A stretch of DNA of 64,000 bases from an uncultured Bacteroidales bacterium (GCA_902792895.1 CADBBK010000006.1:31149-95148), one strand, 5' to 3'. Counted from the first letter of the stretch, positions 16,591-24,137 are shown. Notes: generated by a model not told the origin, from the sequence alone. A program made the numbers and translations.

Positions 16591-16767
16591 ATGACTACAG
16601 ATTTAGTCAACAATCAGAACGCCATCATTGAGATGATCAAGAAGGCCCCCGAGATGCTCAAGGAACTGTACAAGAACTCCACCCCCGATGAGCGCAAGAT
16701 GATTTTGAAGGTTCTGGGAGGCGGAGGCGGATTAGCAGTCTTCCTTTGGTTCATACTCAAGCTTTGA
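16591..16767 (+). CDS. Small single-helix membrane protein, first gene of cluster
   Basis: A 58-residue protein. Polar N-terminal part with MIKKAPEMLKELYKNSTPDE, then a glycine hinge and a C-terminal membrane helix (GGGGGLAVFLWFILKL). The core (ELYKNSTPDERKMI followed by GGG and a hydrophobic end) matches that of the proteins at 17059 and 17584 (DVYNNSAPEQRNRMI), so the three form one family. No known domain. It probably sits in the inner membrane with a cytoplasmic N-terminus (inference). Two sigma-54-type promoters flank it. Confidence 0.7.
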   Translation: MTTDLVNNQNAIIEMIKKAPEMLKELYKNSTPDERKMILKVLGGGGGLAVFLWFILKL

Positions 16768-16875
16768 GTATGGCCCGGCAACCACGACAAGTCAATCTAT
16801 ATTATATAATGTAAAATGCAGAAATGATGAAAAATTTCAAAAAAAATCTAATTTTAAGGGCAAATTCCAAGAGTT

Positions 16876-16890
16876 TGGCACGGTTCTTGC
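16876..16890 (+). promoter_or_regulatory. Sigma-54-type promoter 2 of the small-protein cluster
   Basis: TGGCACGGTTCTTGC is a perfect match to TGGCAC-N5-TTGC with GG-N10-GC spacing. About 170 bp separate it from the start at 17059. The preceding TTTTAAGGGCAAATT segment resembles sequence just downstream of promoter 1, suggesting duplication. Confidence 0.7.
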
Positions 16891-17008
16891 CAATCCAAAA
16901 TAATTGCCTTAAAAATCTAGAACTGGAGTGCTGCCAGGATAAAAACAGCCCTATAATACAATGTAGAACACACTGCCTGAACTTTATCGATTTCCAGCTT
17001 AATTCATT

Positions 17009-17048
17009 AACCAACCCCATCGCCCTTGGGTCAGCAGCAATGCACGGG
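17009..17048 (+). repeat. Conserved 40-bp leader, copy 1
   Basis: It ends 10 bp before the ATG at 17059 and is repeated almost unchanged at 17534-17573 before the paralogous gene. Its centre can fold as CCCCA...TTGGG, followed by the invariant CAGCAGCAATGCA. It probably acts in the mRNA as a ribosome-binding or regulatory leader. Confidence 0.65.
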
Positions 17049-17058
17049 TAATACGACT

Positions 17059-17238
17059 ATGGAAAACAATATCATCGACAACAATCGTCACGGACTCAAC
17101 ATGCCTGATGTCAATCCCAACGACATCAAGGACGTGTACAACAACTCTGCTCCCGAGCAGCGTAACAGAATGATTGCCGGCGGACTGGCAGCGGGCGGTT
17201 TCGTGGCCCTGCTTAAGTTCCTCAGCAAGCTTGTCTGA
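17059..17238 (+). CDS. Small single-helix membrane protein (DVYNNSAPEQR family)
   Basis: A 59-residue protein starting at ATG 17059. An upstream in-frame start at 17026 is rejected because it lies inside the conserved leader. Polar N-terminus, then NPNDIKDVYNNSAPEQRNR and a C-terminal helix (MIAGGLAAGGFVALLKFL) ending SKLV. It is nearly identical to the protein at 17584 over the last 40 residues. No characterised homologue recognised. Confidence 0.75.
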   Translation: MENNIIDNNRHGLNMPDVNPNDIKDVYNNSAPEQRNRMIAGGLAAGGFVALLKFLSKLV

Positions 17239-17280
17239 ATGAGTTAACATGATATTATTCACCCTAAAAGCATCGTTACA

Positions 17281-17364
17281 ATGAACATACAAGTTGCTAT
17301 TGTAGGCGGACTGGCAGTAACTGCCTTCGGGCTGTTTCTCTCCTTCCTCGCCAAGATGTTCTGA
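17281..17364 (+). CDS. 27-residue membrane peptide
   Basis: ATG at 17281, protein MNIQVAIVGGLAVTAFGLF then LSFLAKMF. It is a single hydrophobic helix with a GG hinge and a Lys near the end, much like the C-terminal helices of its neighbours. It lies 42 bp after the previous stop in the same direction. Its size makes it uncertain, but composition and context fit a real member of the set. Confidence 0.5.
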   Translation: MNIQVAIVGGLAVTAFGLFLSFLAKMF

Positions 17365-17437
17365 GCCTAACACGTTTAGCACGATTTCAGCCAACTGCTG
17401 GATGAACTAGACGCACCCTACATATCAGACGCGGAGC

Positions 17438-17493
17438 CAGGGCCGGTGACTACTTCAATCATCAAATCTCCTAACTCTTCAGTCACCGCCCTG
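17438..17493 (+). ncRNA. Stem-loop in the leader of the second paralogue
   Basis: CAGGGC-c-GGTGACT pairs with AGTCACC-GCCCTG across about 30 bases, with one bulge. It lies between 17364 and the conserved leader at 17534. It may be a structured 5' leader element or a small RNA; it is not a tRNA. Confidence 0.4.
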
Positions 17494-17533
17494 ATCCCGT
17501 CAGATAATCAACTAGATTTAACGACTAAAAAAC

Positions 17534-17573
17534 AACTAACCCCACCGTCCTTGGGGCAGCAGCAATGCATGGG
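17534..17573 (+). repeat. Conserved 40-bp leader, copy 2
   Basis: Same element as 17009-17048 with a handful of changes, again ending 10 bp before an ATG (17584). CCCCA pairs with TTGGGG around a short loop. Confidence 0.65.
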
Positions 17574-17583
17574 CCAAAACCTT

Positions 17584-17766
17584 ATGAAGAAGCGTAACAA
17601 ATTAACGCACACCGGCAAGAACATCAACATGCCTAATGTCAATTCCAAGGACATCAAGGACGTGTACAACAACTCTGCTCCCGAGCAGCGCAACAGGATG
17701 ATCGCCGGCGGACTGGCAGCAGGAGGCTTCGTGGCCCTGTTGAAGTTCCTCATCAAGCTGATTTGA
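17584..17766 (+). CDS. Small single-helix membrane protein (DVYNNSAPEQR family), paralogue
   Basis: A 60-residue protein from ATG 17584. The longer frame from GTG 17446 would cross a stem-loop and the conserved leader and is not favoured. Basic N-terminus (MKKRNKLTHTGKN), the shared core DIKDVYNNSAPEQRNRM, and the helix IAGGLAAGGFVALLKFLIKLI. Tandem copy of 17059-17238, including its leader. Confidence 0.75.
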   Translation: MKKRNKLTHTGKNINMPNVNSKDIKDVYNNSAPEQRNRMIAGGLAAGGFVALLKFLIKLI

Positions 17767-17819
17767 ATGAATCAGAAGCTTTTAATCGTTTAATTATCAA
17801 CTTTTAAACCATTAAAATC

Positions 17820-17954
17820 ATGAGAACATTAGGTGTCATACTCCTGCATATCGCCATCGAGCGCCTTATCGTCTTCCTCGTTGGGGCCACCGTTATCAAG
17901 TTTATCGGCAAGCCCCTCTGGAAATGGCTCACCGGAGATACGGACGACGAATAA
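17820..17954 (+). CDS. 44-residue membrane protein
   Basis: ATG 17820, protein MRTLGVILLHIAIERLIVFL then VGATVIKFIGKPLWKWLTGDTDDE. One membrane helix with an internal Glu-Arg pair, and an acidic tail. It lies 53 bp after the previous gene and 36 bp before the DUF1232 gene, in the same direction. Not recognised. Confidence 0.6.
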   Translation: MRTLGVILLHIAIERLIVFLVGATVIKFIGKPLWKWLTGDTDDE

Positions 17955-17990
17955 TTCCAAACATTTACTAACATCAATAACAAAATGATT

Positions 17991-18374
17991 ATGGCAAAAA
18001 ACAACAAAATCAACACCGAAGCCTACACAGGCAACTACAGTGACGAATCGTTCAAGGACAAGGTAAAGCGCGTCGGCCAGAAGATGGGAGGAAAGCTCCT
18101 ATTCAACGCCTTGGCACTCTACTACGTGCTCAAGTCCCCTGACGTGCCCCTCAAGGTCAAGGGTGTCATCACCGGTGCGCTGGGCTACGTCATCTGCCCA
18201 CTGGACTTGATCCCCGATTTCATCCCCGTCGGCGGCTACACCGATGACCTGGCCGCTCTCACCGTTGCCGTGCAGACCGCACGCGCTCACATCACCCCCG
18301 AGATCCAGCGCAAGGCCGAGGAGAAGGTCTACGCTATCTTCGGGTCGATGGATGACTGCAATCTCGTCGCCTAA
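17991..18374 (+). CDS. DUF1232 (YkvA-like) membrane-associated protein
   Basis: About 127 residues (ATG 17991; 17985 also possible). Polar N-terminus, then the DUF1232 signature: LYYVLKSPDVPLKVKGVITGALGYVICPLDLIPDFIPVGGYTDDLAAL. The core YVICPLDLIPDFIPV...DD is characteristic of YkvA-like proteins, whose biochemical role is not established. It is the only named domain in the small-protein cluster. The last 25 residues are charged and helical. Confidence 0.9.
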   Translation: MAKNNKINTEAYTGNYSDESFKDKVKRVGQKMGGKLLFNALALYYVLKSPDVPLKVKGVITGALGYVICPLDLIPDFIPVGGYTDDLAALTVAVQTARAHITPEIQRKAEEKVYAIFGSMDDCNLVA

Positions 18375-18382
18375 CGACGACT

Positions 18383-18430
18383 GCCGACACCTGCCGGGCG
18401 GGATCGCCCCACCCGGCAGACCAAGTCGGC
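18383..18430 (+). other. Strong intergenic stem-loop
   Basis: Outer stem GCCGAC/GTCGGC, inner stem CTGCCGGG-c-GGG/CCC-ca-CCCGGCAG. It begins 9 bp after the DUF1232 stop. There is no T-tract, so it more likely stabilises or partly attenuates the cluster transcript than ends it. Confidence 0.5.
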
Positions 18431-18492
18431 AAGGACATCGGGAGGCTCATAGAAACAACCATCAAAATTAATCACTTAAAAATCAAACGACT

Positions 18493-18654
18493 ATGTTACT
18501 TACTGTAATGGTCCTTTTGGACAAATTCCTTATCGAATTAGGAGCAGCAGTTGCAATCGGAATGATTGGACTCATCGCAAAGTATTTGTTCATCAATCCC
18601 CTCGATGAATCAATCGACGCCTATATTCATAAGGTCAACGGACAACCAGCCTAA
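18493..18654 (+). CDS. 53-residue membrane protein
   Basis: ATG 18493. One long helix (DKFLIELGAAVAIGMIGLIAKYLFI) followed by a polar end NPLDESIDAYIHKVNGQPA. Same direction and spacing style as its neighbours. No recognised domain. It is shorter than most gene-calling cutoffs. Confidence 0.6.
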   Translation: MLLTVMVLLDKFLIELGAAVAIGMIGLIAKYLFINPLDESIDAYIHKVNGQPA

Positions 18655-18742
18655 GGCAACCCCGGGGTTGTCCTGCCAGCAACAGCAAGCCCGCAAGGCA
18701 ACCCCTCAAAGCATCAATCAACCAACCAATAACCAATTCATT

Positions 18743-18913
18743 ATGTTCAAGCACACTAGAGAACATCTGAAGAAGACGTGGGAAGAAGGTAAAATCTATC
18801 GTGATCCCGCACCGATGCCCTTTGAAGGCCTCTCGGAACTCGTCAAGGCCCTGTTCAAAGACGTCAAGGAAATCTTTAGTCCGGACCAAGACCGTTTAAT
18901 CAACAAGTATTAA
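18743..18913 (+). CDS. 56-residue soluble basic/acidic protein
   Basis: ATG 18743. Unlike its neighbours it has no membrane helix: MFKHTREHLKKTWEEGKIYR, then DPAPMPFEGLSELVKALFKD and a charged end KEIFSPDQDRLINKY, which looks like two amphipathic helices. A longer frame from 18566 overlaps the previous gene and is rejected. Confidence 0.6.
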   Translation: MFKHTREHLKKTWEEGKIYRDPAPMPFEGLSELVKALFKDVKEIFSPDQDRLINKY

Positions 18914-18933
18914 CCTGTAAAACGAATAACCGT

Positions 18934-19080
18934 ATGGCAAACGACTACAACATTCCAGAGCCCAAGAACGACAAGCAGTATGGCATCTTTGGTATTACCA
19001 TGCTCGTGATTACCGGCATAGGAGCCATCGTCAAGTTGCTCTCTAGCGGCAAGGATAACGGTTCAAACCCCGAAGCTTAA
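18934..19080 (+). CDS. 48-residue membrane protein, last gene of cluster
   Basis: ATG 18934, 20 bp after the previous stop. Polar N-terminus (MANDYNIPEPKNDKQYG), a helix IFGITMLVITGIGAIVKLLS, and a polar tail SGKDNGSNPEA. The GIGAIVKLLS end resembles the FVALLKFLSKL helices of the paralogues. A terminator follows 48 bp downstream. Confidence 0.6.
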   Translation: MANDYNIPEPKNDKQYGIFGITMLVITGIGAIVKLLSSGKDNGSNPEA

Positions 19081-19127
19081 TCCAGCACACAGCTGCTAGG
19101 CAAAGATACCCCACGGATCACTCCGTT

Positions 19128-19171
19128 CCCCTTTTGGATCAGCAATGATTCAGGAGGGGACTCCTTTTTTT
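19128..19171 (+). terminator. Intrinsic terminator of the small-protein cluster
   Basis: CCCCT..TGgATC pairs with GATtCA..AGGGG around AGCAAT, followed by ACTCC and seven T. It separates the cluster from the cmk promoter. Confidence 0.75.
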
Positions 19172-19305
19172 AATGGCAAGCCCTATTGCCGATGCAATGG
19201 CACAACGCCTAGCAACCTTGTGGTGCTGTAGTGGCCCGACTCGCGAAAATTGCCTCCACACGTGCAATTTTTAATTGAATATTGCGCTATTTGAGTGCAT
19301 TTTAG

Positions 19306-19313
19306 TATCTTTG
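19306..19313 (+). promoter_or_regulatory. -7 box of cmk promoter
   Basis: TATCTTTG, with TTG about 21 bases upstream (19282-19284) and 30 bp before the cmk ATG. Confidence 0.55.
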
Positions 19314-19343
19314 TCGGCAGTATATCAGCATTAATCAATTACA

Positions 19344-20042
19344 ATGACACTCAAGAAGATTACCATTGCTATTGACGGCTACTCGTCAACCGGCAAGAGC
19401 ACTATGGCCAAAGCGCTGGCAAGGCGCATCGGCTATGCCTATGTAGACACGGGCGCAATGTACCGCGCGGTAACCCTGTTTGCCTTGCGCAACCACCTCA
19501 TCAAGCGCGGCAAGGTCGATGAGCCGGCCTTGAAGCAGCACTTGAAACATGGCGACATCGTCATCACCTTCCGCCCCACCAAGGACGGCAAGAGCGTGAC
19601 TGTGCTCAACGGCAAGAACGTGGAGCGCTACATCCGCTCGATGCGCGTGAGCAACGTGGTGAGCATCATCGCCGCCATCGGCTTCGTGCGCAAGGCGATG
19701 GTCCGTCAGCAGCAGGCCATGGGTAAGGACAAGGGCGTGGTGATGGACGGACGCGACATCGGCACAGTGGTGTTCCCCGATGCCGAGATGAAGGTGTTTG
19801 CCACCGCAAGCGCCGAGGTGCGTGCCCAGCGCCGCTATGACGAGCTGCGCGAGAAGGGCGACACCACGACGACTTTTGAGGAGGTGCTGGCCAACGTCAA
19901 CGAGCGTGACCGCATCGACACCACCCGCAAGGAGAGCCCCCTGCGCCAGGCCGACGACGCTGTGGTACTCGACAACTCGCATCTGACCATCGAGCAGCAG
20001 GACGAGTGGCTCTACCGGCTGTACTTGGAAAGAGCTAAATAG
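19344..20042 (+). CDS. cmk: Cytidylate kinase
   Basis: A 232-residue kinase that phosphorylates CMP/dCMP with ATP in pyrimidine nucleotide supply. P-loop [15 protein letters not shown], then [31 protein letters not shown] (the substrate DGRDIGT motif), [10 protein letters not shown] and [13 protein letters not shown]. Normal length. A GTTAGGA array begins directly after its stop and fills most of the gap to ispH, the next gene in the same direction. Confidence 0.97.
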   Translation: MTLKKITIAIDGYSSTGKSTMAKALARRIGYAYVDTGAMYRAVTLFALRNHLIKRGKVDEPALKQHLKHGDIVITFRPTKDGKSVTVLNGKNVERYIRSMRVSNVVSIIAAIGFVRKAMVRQQQAMGKDKGVVMDGRDIGTVVFPDAEMKVFATASAEVRAQRRYDELREKGDTTTTFEEVLANVNERDRIDTTRKESPLRQADDAVVLDNSHLTIEQQDEWLYRLYLERAK

Positions 20043-20142
20043 TTAGGAGTTAGGAGTTAGGAGTTAGAAGTTAGGAGTTAGAAGTTAGAAGTTAGGAGTT
20101 AGGAGTTTTTCAATACCTAAAACCTAAAACCTAAAGCCTAAA
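20043..20142 (+). repeat. GTTAGGA-type array without a gene (cmk-ispH gap)
   Basis: About nine units of GTTAGGA/GTTAGAA (20043-20106), then four CCTAAAA/G-type units of opposite sense (20116-20142). This is the same G-rich then C-rich order that encloses the four-helix genes, but with no gene between the arms. It fills almost the whole gap. Confidence 0.85.
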
Positions 20143-20150
20143 AATCTATA

Positions 20151-21029
20151 ATGGCTACCATCGAGATAGATAACGGATCAGGCTTCTGCTTCGGGGTGAC
20201 TACAGCCATCCGCAAGGCCGAGGAGGAACTGGGACGTACCGGGCACCTGTACTGCCTGGGCGACATCGTGCACAACACTGCCGAGGTCGACCGTCTGGCC
20301 AGCCGCGGCCTGGAGACCATCACCCACGAGCAACTGGAACAGCTGCACGACGTCAAGGTACTGCTCAGGGCTCACGGCGAGCCTCCCGAGACCTACGAGA
20401 CCGCCCGACGCAACCGCATCGAGATTATCGATGCCACCTGCCCCGTGGTGCTCAAGCTGCAGCAGCGCATCCACGCCACCCACAACGCCAGCGGCGACAC
20501 CACACAGGCACCGCAGATTGTCATCTACGGCAAGCGGGGCCATGCCGAGGTGCTGGGCCTGGTGGGACAGACACAAGGCCGTGCCACCGTTATCGAGAAC
20601 ATCGACGAGATTGACAAGATAGACTACTCGCGCGACATCTACCTCTACTCCCAGACCACCAAGAGCGTGCAGGAGTTCAGCCACATCGTCGAGGAGATCA
20701 AGCGCCGCGTCCATGACGGGGTAACGTTCAAGAGCTATGACACCATCTGCCGCTCGGTAGCCAACCGCATTCCGCAGATCCGTGAGTTTGCCGCCCAGCA
20801 CGAGCTCATCCTGTTTGTCAGCGGCGCCAAGAGCAGCAACGGGCGCATCCTGTTTGCCGAGTGCCTGGATGCCAATCCCGAGTCGCACCTCATCAGCAGC
20901 GAGAGCGACATCGACCCGTCGTGGCTCACGGGCAAGGAGCGCATCGGCATCTGCGGAGCGACCTCGACACCACGCTGGCTCATGCAACGCGTGAGCGACG
21001 CCGTGCAACAACTGACCACCAAAGAATAA
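20151..21029 (+). CDS. ispH: 4-hydroxy-3-methylbut-2-enyl diphosphate reductase
   Basis: A 292-residue iron-sulfur enzyme, last step of the MEP isoprenoid pathway (HMBPP to IPP and DMAPP). The three cluster-binding cysteines are visible in SGFCFGVTTAI, IDATCPVV and IGICGATSTP. LRAHGEPPE, SQTTKS and SGAKSSNG are family signatures. Normal length. Its product feeds the polyprenyl synthase encoded at 12833-13798. Confidence 0.97.
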   Translation: MATIEIDNGSGFCFGVTTAIRKAEEELGRTGHLYCLGDIVHNTAEVDRLASRGLETITHEQLEQLHDVKVLLRAHGEPPETYETARRNRIEIIDATCPVVLKLQQRIHATHNASGDTTQAPQIVIYGKRGHAEVLGLVGQTQGRATVIENIDEIDKIDYSRDIYLYSQTTKSVQEFSHIVEEIKRRVHDGVTFKSYDTICRSVANRIPQIREFAAQHELILFVSGAKSSNGRILFAECLDANPESHLISSESDIDPSWLTGKERIGICGATSTPRWLMQRVSDAVQQLTTKE

Positions 21030-21064
21030 CCATACAGGCTGATTGCTAAAAGCCAAATAGAGAA

Positions 21065-22237
21065 ATGACCAAAAAGAACCTCATCATCGTCATCATCCTG
21101 CTCGCCATCATCGACCTGGTGGCTGCAGGCTGGTATATATCACGCAGCATCGAAGCCACCGGCAGGAGCCAGAGCCTGTTTGACCAGCGCGACTCGACCG
21201 ATATCATCGCCGAGGCCGATACTGCCGTCAATCTCAACCAGCCCGACGTGTTTGACAAGCCGCAGTTCAACACCTTCTACTTCATCTCCAACACGCCCTC
21301 GATCAGTGGTGACCAGACCTCGTACTACACCAGCACCAAGCACGTCAAGGTCATCTGGCCGCTGAAGGTGAACGGCGACAGCGTGCTGGGCGACCTGAAC
21401 AAGGAACTCATCAAGCAGGCCTTCGGGAACACCCAGACCAGCATGAAGGATGCCCGCTATGTGTACCTGAACACACCGGAGTTCAACAAGCCCATCGGTG
21501 ACGAATACCGCTCGCTGACCAAGGCTCCCCGCGTCTATCCCGTGTATGGCAACGTGAGCCAGGTGCTTGTTTACCCCTACATGACATCGCAGCGACTGCT
21601 AGTCATGGAAATCGACAAGGTGGAGTATAACGGCAGCAGCACCTCGTCAATCAGCAGCTACATCCACTACGACCGCCAACGCCAGCGCTTGCTCAAGCGC
21701 CTGGACATCCTGGTTGTCGACGTGGACAAGGAGAACAAACTGCTCAAAGTCATTAACAAGAAGATTGACGACCTGAACCGCGGACGCAGCAGCGAAAACC
21801 AACTGCAGCATGCCCTGAACGTGCCTGGCGAGATACGCTGCGGCAAGAGCGGCATCCTGTTTGGCTACAAACCCGGCTCTATTTCCAACCAGGCCATCGA
21901 CATTGCAATAGACTACGACAAGCTGGAGCCCTTCTTCACCGACGATTTCAAACAGTTGCAGTCGCACAACGGCGACTACCAACTCTTCAGCGACAACGGC
22001 CTCAAGCCCGAGCCCATCAATGCTACGGCCAAGCCAGTCCCCGCACCCGTGGCGGCACCCATAAAGCAATCCACTGTCAAGCAGTCATCCGTCAAGGATA
22101 ACTACCCGGCAGTGAAAAAGTCAACGTCCAGCAAGAAAAAGAGAAGCTACGTCAAGCCAAAACGAACAAGTCGGAAGCGTTATAGCGGGGCAAGGCGTAG
22201 ATCTGGATATCGCGGTTACTCTGGGAGGCGGCATTAG
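21065..22237 (+). CDS. Membrane-anchored protein of unknown function with basic tail
   Basis: A 390-residue protein. N-terminal helix (NLIIVIILLAIIDLVAAGWYI) as uncleaved anchor or signal. The extracytoplasmic part (about 70-300) has a layout loosely like DUF3298/RsiV domains (SSISSYIHYDRQRQRLLKRLDILV, then PYMTSQRL), which is a weak inference. After residue 330 come a proline/alanine linker and a very basic Lys/Arg/Ser/Tyr tail (KKKRSYVKPKRTSRKRY...) ending GRRH. The last 86 bp overlap the convergent MBL gene, so the tail is coded on both strands. Confidence 0.7.
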   Translation: MTKKNLIIVIILLAIIDLVAAGWYISRSIEATGRSQSLFDQRDSTDIIAEADTAVNLNQPDVFDKPQFNTFYFISNTPSISGDQTSYYTSTKHVKVIWPLKVNGDSVLGDLNKELIKQAFGNTQTSMKDARYVYLNTPEFNKPIGDEYRSLTKAPRVYPVYGNVSQVLVYPYMTSQRLLVMEIDKVEYNGSSTSSISSYIHYDRQRQRLLKRLDILVVDVDKENKLLKVINKKIDDLNRGRSSENQLQHALNVPGEIRCGKSGILFGYKPGSISNQAIDIAIDYDKLEPFFTDDFKQLQSHNGDYQLFSDNGLKPEPINATAKPVPAPVAAPIKQSTVKQSSVKDNYPAVKKSTSSKKKRSYVKPKRTSRKRYSGARRRSGYRGYSGRRH

Positions 22238-23180
22238 AGCCATCGCCCACGGTGAGTCCTATTCCCTCCAGCGCCTGGCGCATCGTGGATAGTGCCAATT
22301 CAGGCGTGTTGTTGTTCTCGCTCAGGTGGCACAGGAACACAAATCGCAGCCCCTCGTGGTAGTGGCTGGCGACAAACTGGGCAGCGACCTTGTTCTCGAG
22401 GTGCCCGTCGTCCTTGCGCACACGGTTCTTGAGGTATTCCGAGTAGTTGCTCTCCTCGAGCTTGGACTCATCATAGTCACACTCAATCATCAGGTAATTG
22501 GCAAGGCTCATGTAATGGGCCGCGCGGTCGGTAATCGACCCCATGTCACCGCTGATGACAAAGCGCTCACCCTCATACTCGACACTGAAGCCCACACTCT
22601 TGACATCATGTAGCGTCTCGAACGGGGTAATCTCCATGTCCATAATGCGGAAGGGGATTTCCCTGAAGATAGGCACATGGTAGTCGCAGATGCGGCTCGA
22701 TACCCGGCATCGCTGCAACATCTGGCTCATCACGCCCCTCGTGCAGTACACGCTGCAACGGCAGCGCGACACCGCCGAGTACAGGCAGTGCATGTGGTCC
22801 TGGTGGGCATGGGTAAGCAACACACCCTTGATCATCGAGGGAGGAATACCGTTGCGCGCGAGTGCGGCAATTGCCTCGTCGAGATTGAGCACGTCATGGT
22901 CGCTCTTATTGCGGCGACGCTTGGTCTTGGGAGCAGGCTTGATGCCGGCATCGATGAGGACGCCGCCACGCGGTGTCCCCAGATAGGCACAGTTGCCACT
23001 GCTGCCGCTGCCGAAGCTCATGAAGCACAGCCCCTTGCCGAGGCTGATGCGCTGCACCCCGTCCTCGGGTTGCTCCATGACGGGATTGTCGGGCGATGGT
23101 GTGTCGTCACCGTCCACGTCAAAGTTGATCTTCAACGGGCGGCCGGTATTGGGATATCCTTTATATTTGTGTCCAGGCAT
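22152..23180 (-). CDS. MBL-fold metallo-hydrolase (YycJ-like)
   Basis: A 342-residue protein. After a ~50-residue low-complexity lead comes the metallo-beta-lactamase fold: FMSFGSGSSGNCAYLGTPRGGVLIDAG, then LLTHAHQDHMHCLYS (HxHxDH) and ISGDMGSITD. YycJ-type members are thought to act as nucleases or hydrolases. An insertion containing KTKRRRNKSDHDVLN separates the first strand from the HxHxDH motif. Its 3' end overlaps the convergent gene at 21065-22237 by 86 bp. The upstream rRNA methyltransferase gene is 15 bp away, so the two are probably cotranscribed. Confidence 0.85.
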   Translation of the reverse strand: MPGHKYKGYPNTGRPLKINFDVDGDDTPSPDNPVMEQPEDGVQRISLGKGLCFMSFGSGSSGNCAYLGTPRGGVLIDAGIKPAPKTKRRRNKSDHDVLNLDEAIAALARNGIPPSMIKGVLLTHAHQDHMHCLYSAVSRCRCSVYCTRGVMSQMLQRCRVSSRICDYHVPIFREIPFRIMDMEITPFETLHDVKSVGFSVEYEGERFVISGDMGSITDRAAHYMSLANYLMIECDYDESKLEESNYSEYLKNRVRKDDGHLENKVAAQFVASHYHEGLRFVFLCHLSENNNTPELALSTMRQALEGIGLTVGDGSNAASQSNRDIQIYALPRYNASDLFVLA

Positions 23181-23195
23181 AGTGTTGCGGGAAGG

Positions 23196-23924
23196 TTATT
23201 GGTATAACAGGAAGATGGTGGGGACCTTGTGGTAGTCGAGCGTCGCATGTTTCCACTCGGCAAGCGTGCGCGTGACGATGCTCTGGCGCTCGCCAGTGAT
23301 GTCGCTGGCCACGCACAGGCGCAGCCGCGACGGCAGGTGCTGGACAAGGTCGGTGATGAGCTGGTTATTGCGATATGGGGCCTCGATGAAAATCTGCGTC
23401 TGGCGCTCACGCTCGATGCGCCGCAGCATCTCCTTGAGACGTGCCTGACGTGCTTGCCCGTCAACAGGCAGGTAGCCCTCAAAGGCAAAACGCTGGCCGT
23501 TGAAGCCCGACGCCATCAGGCTCAGCAGGATGCTCGACGGACCCACCAGCGGCACCACCTTGTAGCCACGGCGCTGGGCGATGGCCACCAGGTCGGCACC
23601 CGGGTCGGCGACAGCGGGACAGCCCGCGTCACTGATGACGCCCACCGCCTCGCCACGGCCGATGGGGTCCAGCAGGGCCTCGATGGCTGCGGTGTCGGTG
23701 AGGTCGGTATGCTCGTTGAGCTCATGCATCGTCAAGGCATCGATGTCGATGTTGCGGTCACATTTCTTGAGGAAGCGCCGCGCCGAGCGCAGGCTCTCGA
23801 CGACAAAATGCTGAATTCCGCGCACAATCTCCACATTGTGTGCGGGCAGCACCCCGTCCAGCGGCCCATCGCTCAACTGGCAGGGAATCAGGTATAAGCC
23901 AGCTTCCAGCATCGTTGGTTCCAT
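23196..23924 (-). CDS. Tetrapyrrole-methylase-fold SAM methyltransferase (RsmI-like)
   Basis: About 242 residues from ATG 23924 (MEPTMLEAGLYLIPCQL); the longer frame to 23969 would include the -7 box TATATTTG at 23947-23954. Family motifs: GEAVGVISDAGCPAVADPGADLV and VPLVGPSSILLSLMASG, then FIEAPYRNNQLI. RsmI adds the 2'-O-methyl group to C1402 of 16S rRNA. Bacteroidota often have two such paralogues, so the exact target is uncertain. First gene of a likely pair with the MBL hydrolase. Confidence 0.85.
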   Translation of the reverse strand: MEPTMLEAGLYLIPCQLSDGPLDGVLPAHNVEIVRGIQHFVVESLRSARRFLKKCDRNIDIDALTMHELNEHTDLTDTAAIEALLDPIGRGEAVGVISDAGCPAVADPGADLVAIAQRRGYKVVPLVGPSSILLSLMASGFNGQRFAFEGYLPVDGQARQARLKEMLRRIERERQTQIFIEAPYRNNQLITDLVQHLPSRLRLCVASDITGERQSIVTRTLAEWKHATLDYHKVPTIFLLYQ

Positions 23925-23946
23925 CAGTCCTTGTGATTTTAACTTG

Positions 23947-23954
23947 CAAATATA
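23947..23954 (-). promoter_or_regulatory. -7 box of the methyltransferase promoter
   Basis: Minus-strand TATATTTG, 22 bp before the ATG at 23924. It decides the start. Confidence 0.5.
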
Positions 23955-24106
23955 GTCTTTTTTCCCCAATTCCGACGCATTTACCCCACCAAAAAATAAT
24001 TGGAACCGTACAAAAATCTTGTAATGAATATTTCGTCAAATACGAATAATTCGCATCAGCCCCAGGGTATCACGGCAAAAAGCCATATCATTGCCTGTTT
24101 TTTTGC

Positions 24107-24114
24107 TATATTTG
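24107..24114 (+). promoter_or_regulatory. -7 box upstream of the 24138 gene
   Basis: TATATTTG, 23 bp before ATG 24138. The longer frame from 24000 crosses it. Confidence 0.5.
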
Positions 24115-24137
24115 CAAGGCAAAAACATTTGAGTCTT

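Noticed and set aside
16824-17051. 75-residue ORF between the first two small genes
   Set aside because: It contains the sigma-54 site and the conserved leader, so it is more likely non-coding.
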